A DNA stretch of 64,000 bases from JAUMBM01 sp964441755 (lineage in GTDB: Bacteria > Bacteroidota > Bacteroidia > Chitinophagales > Saprospiraceae): contig CAYTVG010000007.1 of the NCBI GenBank assembly GCA_964441755.1, forward strand, positions 62,001 to 126,000, written 5' to 3'. A program made the position numbers and the translations under genes. Below the pieces are notes generated by a model that had not been told where the DNA came from, ran no database searches, and was given only the letters and a program-made list of their open reading frames with translations. Below are positions 36,314 to 44,837 of this stretch, piece by piece; position 1 is the stretch's first letter; every line of letters starts with the position of its first letter.

Positions 36314-38632
36314 ATGGCAAAATTTAAAAGAAAAAAAACCGGTGAAGCCGGTCAGCAGCTTTCAGCCCCTAAGCTGCAGGCTGCCATTTTGGAATTATTC
36401 CGGACACATCCCAAAAAACAGCTGAACCCCAAGCAAGTACTGTCTAAACTCAAGGTGACCAATAATAAGGAAGCTGTTGCAAATGCGCTTGATCAGCTCG
36501 CCTCTGCGCACAAGCTCATCGCGCTGGAGGATTTTCGCTATAAATTCAGGCCACAGCCCAACCCCCACCGCATGCAACTTTTGCGGGAAGGACGGGTAGA
36601 TATGACGCGCTCAGGCGCTGCCTATATCGTCACGGAAGGGCAGGAACAGGATGTATTTGTAGGTCCGCGCTACCTGAAAGGCGCTATGCACGGCGATACC
36701 GTCCAGATTCGCGTCTGGCAGGGCACGGGCCGGTTAAAGCCTGAGGGCGAGGTGGTTTCTGTTATTGAGCGGGCTTCCGAACACTTTGTGGGGCTGCTGC
36801 GCATTTACCAGGCATTCGGACTTGTCACGCTTGATGGTGATCAAAATATCGATGTGCGGGTAGCTTTGGAGTCACTCGGCGGCGGTAAAGACGGAGATAA
36901 AGTAGTCGTCAAGATCACGCGCTGGTCTGCAGAACAGGGGGTGGCCAATTTTGGCGGCGAAGTCACGGCCGTGCTGGGCAGGCCGGGCACCAGCGATGTG
37001 GATATGCAGGCTATCCTCATCAACAATGGCTTTCAGATTTCATTTCCGGTAGCCGCCATCCGCGAAGCAGATGCGCTGCCGCCGGCCATCAGTGAGCAGG
37101 AGGTTGCTCTGCGGCGGGATATGCGCGACATACTCACCTTCACGATTGACCCCATTGATGCCAAAGATTTTGATGATGCGCTCTCAATCCGGACACTCGA
37201 AGACGGCAAACTGGAGATTGGCGTTCACATAGCAGATGTGAGCCACTACGTCAAACCCGGGTCGGCGCTCGACAAGGAGGCTTTCCAGCGGTCTACGTCG
37301 GTCTACCTGGTCGACCGGGTATGCCCTATGCTGCCCGAGCGCTTGTCTAATGAGTTGTGCTCTCTTCGCCCCAACGAAGACAAGCTGACCTTTTCGGCTG
37401 TTTTCATCTTTGACGCCAATATGCGGATTGCAGGTCGGTGGTTTGGTAAGACCATCATACATTCAGACCGCCGGTTTGCCTACGAACAGGTGCAGGAAAT
37501 ACTGGAAAGTGAGGAAGAGCGTCCGGCGGAGGATTATGCTGCCGAACTGAAGCTGCTCAACAGCATAGCCAAAAAGTTGCGTACCCGCCGCTTCCGGCAG
37601 GGGTCTATTGATTTTGACACTGAAGAGGTTCGCTTCAGGCTCGACGACAATGGCGTACCGCTGGAGGTATACGTCAAAGAGCGCAAAGATGCCCACATGC
37701 TCATCGAAGAGTTTATGCTGCTGGCCAATAAGGAAGTAGCCCTGCTCATCCACCATAAAGAAGAGAAGCAGCGGCTCAACATACCCTTTGTCTATCGCGT
37801 GCACGACGAGCCCGATCTGGAAAAGGTTGCCGAGCTGGCGCGTTTTGCAGCGGCTATGGGCTTTGACATGGACATACAATCGCCCCGCAGCATCGGCAAA
37901 TCCTACAACCGCCTGATCGAACAGGCGCGCAAAGAGCCGGGACTCAAGCTGCTGGCGCCTTTGGCGATCAGGACGATGGCCAAGGCGATCTACAGTACTG
38001 ACAACATCGGCCACTACGGGCTTGGTTTTTCCCACTATACGCACTTCACTTCTCCTATTCGCCGCTACAGCGATGTGCTTGCACATCGCATTCTGGAGCG
38101 GAATCTGGGCCAGGGGGCGCTCTACCAGACAGATAAAAATAAGCTGAGTGAGCAGTGCGGGCATATTTCCCGGCAGGAAAAGCGCGCGGCGGATGCGGAG
38201 CGGGAGAGCATTAAGTACAAGCAGGTGGAGTTTATGTCCAAGCATGTGGGTGAAGTGTTTACGGGCCTGGTCAGCGGGCTCACCGATTTTGGTGTGTTCG
38301 TTGAGCTGACTGACAGCCACTGTGAGGGGCTCATTCCGCTGGAGCGGCTGCCTGACAATTTTGAGTTTGCCAGCGGCAAGCTCAGCATGCGCGGCCGGCG
38401 CACCGGCAGCAATATCCGCATGGGCGATGAGGTAAAAATTCGCATACTCGATACGGACATACAGCGGCGGCGGATAGAGATGGCCTGGGTCGAAGGCCCG
38501 CTCAACCGACAGCAGGAGGCGCTGCCGGCGGAGCCGCAGGCAGGGCTTCGGCCAGGCCGGCGACCGACAGCCGGGCCGGCGGGGCGGCGCAAGCCGGCAG
38601 CCAGAAGCGGTGGCCGCCGACACAAAGATTAA
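36314..38632 (+). CDS. rnr: Ribonuclease R
   Basis: The product has 772 residues from ATG 36314 (MAKFKRKK); an upstream TTG frame extension is unlikely. Order: N-terminal helix-turn-helix-like and cold-shock OB domains (about 20-230), the RNB catalytic domain with FTIDPIDAKDFDDALS (magnesium-binding aspartates) and SHYTHFTSPIRRYSDVLAHR, then an S1 domain (about 645-735, GLVSGLTDFGVFVELTDS) and a basic low-complexity tail (RPGRRPTAGPAGRRK). It degrades structured RNA 3' to 5'. pcm follows after 20 nt, probably in the same transcript. Confidence 0.93.
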   Translation: MAKFKRKKTGEAGQQLSAPKLQAAILELFRTHPKKQLNPKQVLSKLKVTNNKEAVANALDQLASAHKLIALEDFRYKFRPQPNPHRMQLLREGRVDMTRSGAAYIVTEGQEQDVFVGPRYLKGAMHGDTVQIRVWQGTGRLKPEGEVVSVIERASEHFVGLLRIYQAFGLVTLDGDQNIDVRVALESLGGGKDGDKVVVKITRWSAEQGVANFGGEVTAVLGRPGTSDVDMQAILINNGFQISFPVAAIREADALPPAISEQEVALRRDMRDILTFTIDPIDAKDFDDALSIRTLEDGKLEIGVHIADVSHYVKPGSALDKEAFQRSTSVYLVDRVCPMLPERLSNELCSLRPNEDKLTFSAVFIFDANMRIAGRWFGKTIIHSDRRFAYEQVQEILESEEERPAEDYAAELKLLNSIAKKLRTRRFRQGSIDFDTEEVRFRLDDNGVPLEVYVKERKDAHMLIEEFMLLANKEVALLIHHKEEKQRLNIPFVYRVHDEPDLEKVAELARFAAAMGFDMDIQSPRSIGKSYNRLIEQARKEPGLKLLAPLAIRTMAKAIYSTDNIGHYGLGFSHYTHFTSPIRRYSDVLAHRILERNLGQGALYQTDKNKLSEQCGHISRQEKRAADAERESIKYKQVEFMSKHVGEVFTGLVSGLTDFGVFVELTDSHCEGLIPLERLPDNFEFASGKLSMRGRRTGSNIRMGDEVKIRILDTDIQRRRIEMAWVEGPLNRQQEALPAEPQAGLRPGRRPTAGPAGRRKPAARSGGRRHKD

Positions 38633-38652
38633 CCGTCATTATCTATTTCTGC

Positions 38653-39318
38653 GTGAACATTCAATTTAACAATCATCACGATACCTACAAGCATCAGGGG
38701 ATGCGGCGTAAGCTGGTTGCTGAGCTGCGGGCCAAGGGGATTCGGGACGAGCGGGTGCTACAGGCCATCGGTGCACTACCCCGCCACTTTTTCCTCGACC
38801 CTGCTTTTGAAGAATGGGCCTACGAAGACCGGCCCTTTCCGATAGGCTGCGAGCAGACCATCTCCCAGCCTTTCACGGTTGCCTTTCAGACGGAACTGCT
38901 GGAGCTGCAGCCGCGCATGAAAGTGCTTGAAATAGGTACTGGTTCTGGTTATCAGGCTGCAATACTGGCACTGCTGAAAGCTAGGGTATTTACTGTCGAG
39001 CGCCACAAAGAACTGCATCTGAGGGCCGCTGAGATGATGCGCAGGCTGATGCCAGGCAATGTACGCTGCTTCCACCGCGACGGCTTCCTCGGCCTGCCCG
39101 AGTTTGCACCTTTTGACCGAATACTGGTCACTGCCGGTGCTGCTGAAGTTCCGGAGACGCTGCTCCGGCAGCTGGCTCCCGGAGGTATTATGGTCATCCC
39201 TGTTGGCACCAACGGGCAGCGTATGCGCAAGATCACGCAGACGGCTCCCGGGCATTTTAGCGAAGAGGATAAGGGGGATTTTCGGTTTGTCCCCTTTCTC
39301 AAGGGTCTTGAAAAATAA
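38653..39318 (+). CDS. pcm: Protein-L-isoaspartate O-methyltransferase
   Basis: The product has 221 residues. It repairs isoaspartyl residues in damaged proteins using SAM. I chose GTG 38653 because the family's start DTYKHQGMRRKLV lies upstream of the first ATG (38701). Motifs: FPIGCEQTISQPFTVAFQTELL (substrate loop, with the T-I-S-Q-P core), VLEIGTGSGYQAAIL (SAM motif I) and FDRILVTAGAAEVPETLL. Only 20 nt after rnr; two tandem hairpins end the unit. Confidence 0.92.
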   Translation: MNIQFNNHHDTYKHQGMRRKLVAELRAKGIRDERVLQAIGALPRHFFLDPAFEEWAYEDRPFPIGCEQTISQPFTVAFQTELLELQPRMKVLEIGTGSGYQAAILALLKARVFTVERHKELHLRAAEMMRRLMPGNVRCFHRDGFLGLPEFAPFDRILVTAGAAEVPETLLRQLAPGGIMVIPVGTNGQRMRKITQTAPGHFSEEDKGDFRFVPFLKGLEK

Positions 39319-39320
39319 GT

Positions 39321-39354
39321 GTATGTTTTGATGGCCAAGGCCACCAAAACATAC
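39321..39354. terminator. 16-bp hairpin after pcm, first of a pair
   Basis: Arms 39321-39336 and 39339-39354 pair with one A-C mismatch. It starts 3 nt after the pcm stop. Confidence 0.6.
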
Positions 39355-39356
39355 AT

Positions 39357-39400
39357 AAAAATAAAGCGGGCGCATGTGCACATGCGCCCGCTTTATTTTT
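39357..39400. terminator. 22-bp perfect palindrome with T run, second of a pair
   Basis: The 44-nt stretch is perfectly self-complementary with A and T ends (AAAATAAAGCGGGCGCATGTG is the left side bar its last bases). It is followed by TTT, giving a strong intrinsic terminator on the plus strand. Confidence 0.8.
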
Positions 39401-39492
39401 TTAAAACTGAAAATCAATTTTTTATACAAAAACCAATGCCCCTTAGCCCGCTATAAGAAAAATTGGCACGCTTTTGGAATAATATCAGTCAA

Positions 39493-40539
39493 ATGAAATC
39501 ATCATCAAAAAACACTGGTATTATGAAGAGCACTATAGTCAAAAAAATGGCCCTGGCCGCAGTTGCCCTCTATGGGCTCTCAGTGGGCGATGTGTATGCG
39601 CAGCGCGCTGTGCTGGCGGAAGCGATGGAAAATGAAGGCGCTTTCCGCATGAACAATCTCGAGTTGCCCGAATGGGACATCATTGCAGCAGGACCTGGCC
39701 GCGACGGCATCCCTGCCATTGATGCACCTATATTTACGGAAGCCAAGTACGCCCGTAAGATGGGGGAAGGAGAGGTTGTGTTGGGCATTTCGATCAATGG
39801 AATAGCCAAGGCTTACCCTGTGCGAATCCTTTCGCAGCACGAAATTGTGAATGACAACTTTGGCAACACAGCCGTAGTTGTCAGCTACAGCCCTCTTTGT
39901 GGTGCAGCTACGGCCTACAAGGCCGACGGGAAGTTTGAGGACTGGCAGTTTGCGGTATCCGGCCTGCTCTACAACAACAACCTGCTCATGTTTGACCGCC
40001 AGACGGAGAGCCTGTGGTCACAATTGCTGGGCCGCGCAGTAGCAGGCCCTGCAGTGGGGCAGTCACTTGAGAAGGTGCCCTATGTGCTGACTACCTGGCA
40101 GGAGTGGACGAACCGCCACCCGCAGAGCATGGTACTCACAACCGATACGGGTTTTGGACGCAACTACGACATTGACCCCTATGAGTCGTACAGCAACAAC
40201 GACCGACTCATGTTTCCGCTCAACCACATCGACAAGCGCCTGCCGCTCAAGCACCGTGTATTGGGCATTGAGGTCAACGGCAAGTTTAGGGCCTACCCTT
40301 ACAGCCTGCTGGCAGCAGCAGAGAATAATATACTCGAGGACCAGTTCAACGGACAGACGATCACGATCGAGTATCTGCCTGGCTCGAAGACAGCACTCGC
40401 AGTAGATGAAACAGGCCAACTGATGCCGGCACAGAGCATGTATTGGTTTGCATGGGCGGCTTTCCACCCGCAGACGGAGATTTACACGCCCGCCAGTCGC
40501 CCCACCGGAATTAGCATGAATATAGGATCGATTGAATAA
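39493..40539 (+). CDS. DUF3179-domain exported protein
   Basis: The product has 348 residues from ATG 39493; ATG 39523 gives a cleaner signal peptide (KKMALAAVALYGLSVGDVYA, cut before Q) and is an equally good start. The DUF3179 pattern is clear: DGIPAIDAPIF, VLGISINGIAKAYPVRILSQHEIVND, VVSYSPLCGAATAY, LWSQLLGRAV and VLGIEVNGKFRAYPYSLL. The two GI-x-x-NG-x-x-AYP copies show an internal repeat. Function is unknown; the conserved HEIVND and the cysteine in PLCG suggest metal binding. It is a single gene with terminators after it. Confidence 0.85.
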   Translation: MKSSSKNTGIMKSTIVKKMALAAVALYGLSVGDVYAQRAVLAEAMENEGAFRMNNLELPEWDIIAAGPGRDGIPAIDAPIFTEAKYARKMGEGEVVLGISINGIAKAYPVRILSQHEIVNDNFGNTAVVVSYSPLCGAATAYKADGKFEDWQFAVSGLLYNNNLLMFDRQTESLWSQLLGRAVAGPAVGQSLEKVPYVLTTWQEWTNRHPQSMVLTTDTGFGRNYDIDPYESYSNNDRLMFPLNHIDKRLPLKHRVLGIEVNGKFRAYPYSLLAAAENNILEDQFNGQTITIEYLPGSKTALAVDETGQLMPAQSMYWFAWAAFHPQTEIYTPASRPTGISMNIGSIE

Positions 40540-40561
40540 TCCCGATTGCCTGGCTGCCTGT

Positions 40562-40606
40562 TCATTCCAGTCGCTGCCACCCGTTGGTGGTTAGTGACTG
40601 GAATGA
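40562..40606. terminator. 20-bp hairpin after the DUF3179 gene
   Basis: Arms 40562-40581 and 40586-40606 pair with one bulge and two G-U. It begins 23 nt after the stop. Confidence 0.55.
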
Positions 40607-40657
40607 CAGATGCAGTTGAAGTAAAACTTTTTTGGGATAAAAACGGGTTCAGCTCGT

Positions 40658-40686
40658 CCCGCAAGGCAAGTCGGGGCGGGCTTTTT
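40658..40686 (+). terminator. GC-rich stem with T6 run
   Basis: CCCGC (40658-40662) pairs with GCGGG (40676-40680) and is followed by CTTTTTT. The stem is short but the T run is typical. Confidence 0.45.
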
Positions 40687-40689
40687 TAT

Positions 40690-40733
40690 AAAAAATGCGC
40701 TTTGGCGGCTGGTGCCGCCAGAGCGCATTTTTT
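40690..40733. terminator. 20-bp bidirectional hairpin between convergent genes
   Basis: Arms 40690-40709 and 40714-40733 pair with one G-U; A6 on the left and T6 on the right make it able to end both the DUF3179 transcript (plus) and the isomerase transcript (minus, stop at 40740). Confidence 0.75.
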
Positions 40734-40739
40734 AGCTGG

Positions 40740-41636
40740 TTAGTAGGTCATAGCACGCAAATAGCTGAAGCTGCGCGTGATACTTTCCATTGGGCCTACC
40801 TCTTTGAAGGCATCCTGCTCCACGAAAAAGTGCTTCATGCCCGCTGCTTCAGCTTCTCTGAATACAGTGGGCCAGTCGATGATACCATCACCTACAGGCG
40901 CAAAAAAAGGATCACTGCCGGCAGCCATATCTTTGACGTGCCAAAGCGGGAACCTGCCCGGGTGGCGCTGGTAGAGTTCTGCAGCAGTAGCTTTAGTGCG
41001 GCGAATCCAGTACTGGTCGAGTTCGAATTTGACCAGCTCTTTGTCCGTTTGCTCCAACAACACATCGTAAGGGATAAGCCCGTCGATGGGGACAAACTCG
41101 AAATCGTGGTTGTGGTAGGTCATCTGCAAATCATAGCGACGACTCACCTCCGCACAGCGGTTGAGCAGTTCGGCCACCCGCTTGTAGTCATCAATGGTTT
41201 TGCGCTCACTCTCCGCAAGCCAGGCGAGCACGATGTACGACTGGCCTACTTCTTTGGCGTGCTCGCAGGCCATCTCCCATTCGTTGGTCATAGTGCCCCG
41301 CAGATTTTTATCACTGGCACCCGTGGAGACATGGCCGCTGATGACCTGCAAATCATAGGTATTCATCATTTTTTTGAGCTGAGCCGGGCTGAGCCCCAAA
41401 AACTGGCCATTGCCGTAACCAAACAACTCAATATACTGGTAACCAATGGCTGCTACCTGCCGGATAGTACCCTCAAAATCCTGCTGAAGAAGATCCCTGA
41501 GCGTATACAACTGAATACCGATACCGTCGACGCTGCCGGATCGACGGCAGGCCGCCTGGTAACCTGCGGGGCTTAGCGCCGCCAGCGCCAGCCAGGACGA
41601 AGTTTGTAGAAAAGTTCTGCGCTGCATGATTGACAT
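40740..41636 (-). CDS. Exported sugar phosphate isomerase/epimerase-like TIM-barrel protein
   Basis: The product has 298 residues (or 295 from ATG 41627). QRRTFLQ followed by a hydrophobic stretch is a Tat-type signal, and AAC near residue 30 could be a lipobox. The xylose-isomerase-like barrel shows GIQLYTLRDLL, YQYIELFGYG, MTYHNHDFEF (metal-binding HNHDFE), KFELDQYW, WHVKDM and HFFVEQDAF, with acidic and histidine metal ligands in the usual strands. It probably epimerises or isomerises a sugar in the periplasm. It is 35 nt downstream of the PaaY-like gene. Confidence 0.85.
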   Translation of the reverse strand: MSIMQRRTFLQTSSWLALAALSPAGYQAACRRSGSVDGIGIQLYTLRDLLQQDFEGTIRQVAAIGYQYIELFGYGNGQFLGLSPAQLKKMMNTYDLQVISGHVSTGASDKNLRGTMTNEWEMACEHAKEVGQSYIVLAWLAESERKTIDDYKRVAELLNRCAEVSRRYDLQMTYHNHDFEFVPIDGLIPYDVLLEQTDKELVKFELDQYWIRRTKATAAELYQRHPGRFPLWHVKDMAAGSDPFFAPVGDGIIDWPTVFREAEAAGMKHFFVEQDAFKEVGPMESITRSFSYLRAMTY

Positions 41637-41671
41637 ATTATGCCTGCAGCCCGCTGCAGGCTTATGATAAA

Positions 41672-42262
41672 TTATTTTTCTTTTTCCCAGGGGCGGTAAA
41701 AAGCCCCTTGCGCCGGCCGGTCGGCCGGTATTTCCCGCAAAGGCTCACAAGCCCGCAGGCCGGCGAAGCACTCGGCCGGCAACTGCTGGTAGAGGGCTGT
41801 ACCTGCTGTTTTCCAGGCCATCATCTCATCGGAAACCTCCCGTATGATGCGGGCGGGATTGCCCGCCACCAGGCTCCTCCTCGGAATGCGCTCACCCGCT
41901 TTGATAAAGGCCAATGCGCCGATGATACATTCCTCTTCGATGATCACTTCATCCATGACCACTGCGTTCATCCCTACCAGACAATTGCGCCCAACCTCCG
42001 CGCCATGGATAATCGCGCCGTGACCAATATGAGCTCCCTCCCGCAAATAGACGGTAATCCCCGGAAACATATGCACTGTGCAATTTTCCTGCACATTGCA
42101 TCCGTCTTCAACGACAATGCCTCCCCAGTCGCCGCGCAGCGCAGCTCCGGGACCTATGTACACGTCCTTACCAATCACTACATTACCCGTTACAACCGCC
42201 TGCGGATGTACGAAAGCAGACGGGTGTACCACGGGCACCCACGCATGAAAAGCATAAAACAT
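41672..42262 (-). CDS. PaaY/gamma-carbonic-anhydrase-like hexapeptide-repeat protein
   Basis: The product has 196 residues forming a left-handed beta-helix from [LIV]-G-x4 repeats (VVIGKDVYIGPGAALRGDWG, GHIGHGAI context, VGMNAVVMDEVIIEEECIIGA). The three histidines in VHMFPG and GAHIGHGAIIHG match the zinc ligands of gamma-carbonic anhydrases. The closest pattern I recall is PaaY/CaiE (NPARIIREVSDEMMAWKTAGT), a thioesterase-like protein of phenylacetate catabolism, but no paa genes are here, so the role is open. It is divergent from the MFS gene. Confidence 0.8.
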   Translation of the reverse strand: MFYAFHAWVPVVHPSAFVHPQAVVTGNVVIGKDVYIGPGAALRGDWGGIVVEDGCNVQENCTVHMFPGITVYLREGAHIGHGAIIHGAEVGRNCLVGMNAVVMDEVIIEEECIIGALAFIKAGERIPRRSLVAGNPARIIREVSDEMMAWKTAGTALYQQLPAECFAGLRACEPLREIPADRPAQGAFYRPWEKEK

Positions 42263-42524
42263 AGGCTGTATCTTTTAGCAGCAAATCATGTAGCTTTTCT
42301 CCGGATCGTCAGTTTCTGTGCATGGCCTTGCGGCCGGATTCCCAATGGGTATCTCCCTGCCCCCAACTCGAGTACAGCTGTCGGTCAGGCTGCGTGCTTT
42401 TCGAGCATATATATGAAGGCGAAACCTTTATAAAAGTCCGCTAACCTGACGCCGGCCTCCGGCACAGAAATGCCTTACAGATATGTTTGCAAGATATAAA
42501 TAATGATTATCTTTCCCTCACAAA

Positions 42525-44063
42525 ATGATAAGCATGAAAAAGGCGGCACAACAAAAACCGAGACTGCATTTTTGGGAAATTTGGAATATGAGCTTTGGCT
42601 TTTTGGGTATACAGTTTGGCTTCGCACTGCAGAATGCCAACACCAGCCGTATATTCCAGACCCTGGGTGCAGATGTAGATGACATACCCATTCTGTGGAT
42701 TGCTGCTCCCCTCACGGGTCTGGTAGTGCAGCCTATCGTAGGCTATTTTAGCGACCGCACCTGGCATCCTGTATTGGGTCGGAGGCGGCCGTACTTTCTG
42801 GCAGGCGCCGTACTGGCTTCTATCTCCCTCTGCCTGATGCCCAACTCGCCCAGTTTGTGGGTAGCAGCGGGTATGCTGTGGATTATGGATGCCTCTATCA
42901 ATATCACCATGGAGCCTTTCCGCGCTTTTGTCGGCGACAACCTGCCCGATGAGCAGCGTACCACGGGCTTTGCTGCCCAGAGTTTTTTCATCGGACTGGG
43001 GGCTGTGATTGCCTCTGCGCTGCCATGGATGCTCACCAACTGGGCTGGTATGGATGCAACAGCGGCCGAGGGCCAGATACCCGATACTGTCAAATGGTCT
43101 TTTTACATAGGAGCGGCCATCTTTTTGCTGGCGGTATCGTGGACGGTATTCCGCTCGAAAGAATACACCCCCGAACAACTACGGTCCTTTTCGGAGGAAT
43201 CCCATGCGGGTGCGGCCGAATCACTGAAAATTACGGCTGCTGAGCAGCAGCAGCAAAGTACCCGCCAACAGCGTATAGGCCTGCTGACAGCTACTGCCGG
43301 CCTCGGCTTTTTGTTGGCACTTTCACAGGCAGACCTGCAAAAGGAGCTATATTTGCTGGGTTTTGGGCTGCTGGCTGCCGGTATCCTGTGGCTGGCATCG
43401 GGCTATATGACGAAGCAAGGAAACTATGACAATGGCTTCGTGGCTATTATGACGGATCTTTTGCGCATGCCCAAAACCATGCGCCAGCTGGCGGTCGTAC
43501 AGTTTTTTTCATGGTTTGCCCTCTTCGCCATGTGGATTTATACCACGCCGGCGGTAACCAAACACCTCTATCAGACGACCGATGCTACCTCTGATGCATT
43601 TAATAAAGGTGCCGACTGGGTAGGTGTTTGCTTTGCTGCCTACAGCGGCGTCACGCTGCTGTTCGCCTTCCTGTTGCCGGTACTGGCAGAGCGCAGCAGC
43701 CGAAAGATTGCCCACATGATCTGCCTTACACTGGGCGGGCTGGGGCTCATCTCTGTCTACTTCATCCCCGATCCCAACTGGTTGCTCCTGTCCATGGTCG
43801 GTGTTGGTATCGCCTGGGCGAGCATTCTGGCTATGCCTTATGCTATTCTCACCGGTGTATTGCCTGCAGAGAAGATGGGCTACTTTATGGGGGTTTTTAA
43901 TTTTTTTATAGTCATTCCGCAAATTGTGGCTGCAACCATTTTGGGGTTTCTGGTCAGTTTTCTGTTTGACGGAGAGGCCATTTTTGCACTCATCATCGGA
44001 GGCATCAGCATGATTGCTGCGGGTATTATCACCTTGCTGTTTGTTGATGATCAGCCCGCCTAG
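42525..44063 (+). CDS. MFS transporter, SLC45 (sucrose/maltose permease-like)
   Basis: The product is 512 residues with about 12 membrane spans. The start LHFWEIWNMSFGFLGIQFGFALQN and the loop GYFSDRTWHPVLGRRRPYFL (MFS motif A variant with RRR) are typical of SLC45-like sugar transporters, and QDGF-type MEPFRAFVGDNL follows. A central cytoplasmic loop is at about 225-260. It is predicted to take up a disaccharide with protons. No glycosidase gene is adjacent. An imperfect hairpin follows the stop. Confidence 0.82.
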   Translation: MISMKKAAQQKPRLHFWEIWNMSFGFLGIQFGFALQNANTSRIFQTLGADVDDIPILWIAAPLTGLVVQPIVGYFSDRTWHPVLGRRRPYFLAGAVLASISLCLMPNSPSLWVAAGMLWIMDASINITMEPFRAFVGDNLPDEQRTTGFAAQSFFIGLGAVIASALPWMLTNWAGMDATAAEGQIPDTVKWSFYIGAAIFLLAVSWTVFRSKEYTPEQLRSFSEESHAGAAESLKITAAEQQQQSTRQQRIGLLTATAGLGFLLALSQADLQKELYLLGFGLLAAGILWLASGYMTKQGNYDNGFVAIMTDLLRMPKTMRQLAVVQFFSWFALFAMWIYTTPAVTKHLYQTTDATSDAFNKGADWVGVCFAAYSGVTLLFAFLLPVLAERSSRKIAHMICLTLGGLGLISVYFIPDPNWLLLSMVGVGIAWASILAMPYAILTGVLPAEKMGYFMGVFNFFIVIPQIVAATILGFLVSFLFDGEAIFALIIGGISMIAAGIITLLFVDDQPA

Positions 44064-44119
44064 TGATGGCTGCTATACGATAAAGCGCGCCGGCCTTATT
44101 CCGGTTCTGCTATGTTGCC

Positions 44120-44188
44120 CGCCTAAGTGATAAAAGTTACGCCCCCCCCTGACGAATGTCAGCAGGGGGGCGTAATAGTTGGCTTAGC
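44120..44188. terminator. Imperfect nested hairpin after the MFS gene
   Basis: The core 44137-44153 pairs with 44158-44175 (with C8 against G6 and small bulges), and an outer CTAAG/CTTAG pair closes at 44122-44126 and 44184-44188. It occupies the upstream part of a longer frame for the next gene, supporting the later start at 44207. Confidence 0.5.
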
Positions 44189-44206
44189 TTGCAGGTGAAA
44201 TCAAAA

Positions 44207-44620
44207 ATGCAAGTTGACATGGAAACGAAAAAAGGCCATAAGGCATCCATTCACATCAGTGATCTCCACTTTGAACACAAACTCTGGAAGAGACAATTGG
44301 ATTTTTACCGGGACGAGTTGTCTATCTTCGAGCACAGACTTGAAGAATTGGTGCAACGTTGGACAGATAATGCAGTACTCGCACAGCTGGAGCAGTTCCA
44401 AAATCGGTTTGTCCGCGAGCGGGAAGTGATAGACGAGTTACGCCACGACGTCAATGAGCATGCCAACCAGCTGGCGAAGTATGCACAGGAACATCCGGTC
44501 GCCATCGACCGGGTGCGCTTTGAAGATCAGGTGGATCTGCGCGACCGCATGGAGACTTTTCAAAAGTTATTTGCGGAATTGAAGAGTGAATTCATGGTTT
44601 ATGTGGCAAAATACCTGTAA
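44207..44620 (+). CDS. Coiled-coil protein of unknown function
   Basis: The product has 137 residues from ATG 44207 (ATG 44219 is an alternative). It is highly charged and helical, and I saw no signal peptide or membrane span. Heptad-like patterns run through FEHKLWKRQLDFYRDELSIF and RLEELVQRW, then REVIDELRHDVNEHANQLAKY. The HISDLHFEHKLWKRQ region resembles small conserved Bacteroidota proteins of unknown function. It stands alone between two strong hairpin clusters, so it has its own transcript. Confidence 0.65.
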   Translation: MQVDMETKKGHKASIHISDLHFEHKLWKRQLDFYRDELSIFEHRLEELVQRWTDNAVLAQLEQFQNRFVREREVIDELRHDVNEHANQLAKYAQEHPVAIDRVRFEDQVDLRDRMETFQKLFAELKSEFMVYVAKYL

Positions 44621-44627
44621 ACTACCT

Positions 44628-44668
44628 GCTTTATCAGTTTTGATTTTACAAATCAAAACTGATAAAGC
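44628..44668. terminator. 19-bp perfect hairpin, first of a pair
   Basis: Arms 44628-44646 and 44650-44668 are exactly complementary, loop TAC. It starts 8 nt after the coiled-coil gene. Confidence 0.65.
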
Positions 44669-44671
44669 CTG

Positions 44672-44723
44672 CTATTAGACGACACCCCTGGCGGCTTGGG
44701 CCGCCAGGGGTGTCGTCTAATAG
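44672..44723. terminator. 23-bp perfect hairpin, second of a pair
   Basis: Arms 44672-44694 and 44701-44723 are exactly complementary, loop CTTGGG. Three nt separate it from the first hairpin, and a T6 run follows at 44732-44737. Confidence 0.7.
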
Positions 44724-44800
44724 GCGCAGGGTTTTTTATAAAAAATCCGGCCCCGCGGGCGACAGCCTGTATGCACCCCCGCCTATTGGCAAACTTTTCC

Positions 44801-44808
44801 TACTTTTG
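44801..44808 (+). promoter_or_regulatory. Bacteroidota -7 box (TACTTTTG) for the beta-helix lipoprotein
   Basis: TACTTTTG fits TAnnTTTG and lies 30 nt before ATG 44838, after the double terminator. Confidence 0.5.
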
Positions 44809-44837
44809 CCATTCTATAGGATGAAATTGTGCTTGCT

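Noticed and set aside
37463..38623. 386-codon open frame on the minus strand
   Set aside because: Antisense to RNase R; no signal, motif or start context supports it.
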